This document shows positions 28,003 through 28,052 of a stretch of 28,052 bases of DNA, in pieces; the stretch's first letter is position 1, and the number at the start of each line of letters is the position of its first letter. The stretch covers positions 1-28,052 of the forward strand of contig JALQPE010002478.1 of NCBI GenBank assembly GCA_030407315.1, in the 5' to 3' direction. Both the position numbers and the translations under genes were made by a program. Under the pieces are notes generated by a model. The model had not been told where the DNA came from. It searched no databases and saw nothing but the letters and a program-made list of their open reading frames with translations. The DNA comes from Asparagopsis taxiformis (lineage: Eukaryota; Rhodophyta; Florideophyceae; Bonnemaisoniales; Bonnemaisoniaceae).

Positions 28003-28052
28003 GTTTATCGCTGGCAATTGGACATAGTCAATGAAACAGAAAACATAGCTAG
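28003..28052 (-). repeat. Right copy of the inverted repeat, part 2, with target duplication
   Basis: GTTTA (28003-28007) is the right-hand target duplication. The following 45 bases continue the interrupted repeat and match the reverse complement of 17784-17828 with one mismatch. The repeat is cut off by the end of the window. Confidence 0.88.

Noticed and set aside
1..28052. CRISPR arrays, rRNA, tRNA genes and bacterial-type operons
   Set aside because: No regularly spaced short repeats, no recognisable tRNA or rRNA sequence and no prokaryotic gene organisation were seen. The tRNA-like stretch at 27852-27882 is the retrotransposon primer site.

Overview
This is eukaryotic nuclear DNA. The genes are mono-exonic or nearly so, closely packed and often divergent or convergent. 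They encode eukaryote-specific proteins: a complex I LYR subunit, an SMN-complex-like Gemin6 homologue, a RINT1/Tip20 vesicle tether and an NT-C2 coiled-coil protein. A full-length Ty1/copia retrotransposon lies at the right end. The combination of intron-poor genes, secreted vWA-domain paralogues, a Golgi-type carbohydrate sulfotransferase and a copia element primed by the inside of tRNA-iMet suggests a red macroalga (florideophyte, Chondrus-like). That assignment is inference; nothing in the window proves it.

Layout. 1-3.2 kb: two same-strand copies of a small secreted vWA-domain protein, both frame-broken. 3.2-4.3 kb (-): a type II membrane carbohydrate sulfotransferase with recognisable PAPS-binding motifs but several frameshifts. 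4.7-7.2 kb (+): a RINT1/Tip20-family tether with one 69-nt intron and about five single-base frame breaks. 7.3-8.7 kb (-): an NT-C2 domain plus coiled-coil protein, also frame-broken. 10.2-11.3 kb (+): intact GDP-mannose pyrophosphorylase. 11.4-13.1 kb: a divergent pair, Gemin6-like (-) and KHDC4-like KH protein (+). 13.5-14.4 kb (+): cytosolic-type malate dehydrogenase. 14.6-15.3 kb (-): NDUFA6/B14 of complex I. 15.5-17.3 kb (-): a Sel1-repeat protein of 625 residues. 17.3-22.7 kb: a gene-poor stretch with one intact short-chain dehydrogenase (19.4-20.2 kb, -) and two decayed unidentified coding regions, bracketed by inverted copies of a ~235-bp repeat. 22.7-28.0 kb: a 5285-bp copia element on the minus strand, inserted into the right copy of that repeat.

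The most notable points are in the retrotransposon and in the left 9 kb. The copia element has identical 120-bp LTRs, a 5-bp target duplication and a primer site matching the anticodon region of initiator tRNA-Met. Its protease sits in the first ORF, and a canonical -1 slippery heptamer (C CCA AAA) leads into an overlapping integrase-RT-RNase H ORF. In the left 9 kb every recognisable gene is broken by single-base shifts, whereas all recognised genes from 10.2 to 20.2 kb, and the retrotransposon, are intact. This clustering argues for local sequence error or a local pseudogene block rather than independent decay.

The host genes do not form an operon or a single pathway. GDP-mannose synthesis and the sulfotransferase both relate to glycan production, RINT1 to ER-Golgi traffic, and the Gemin6/KHDC4 pair to RNA processing.
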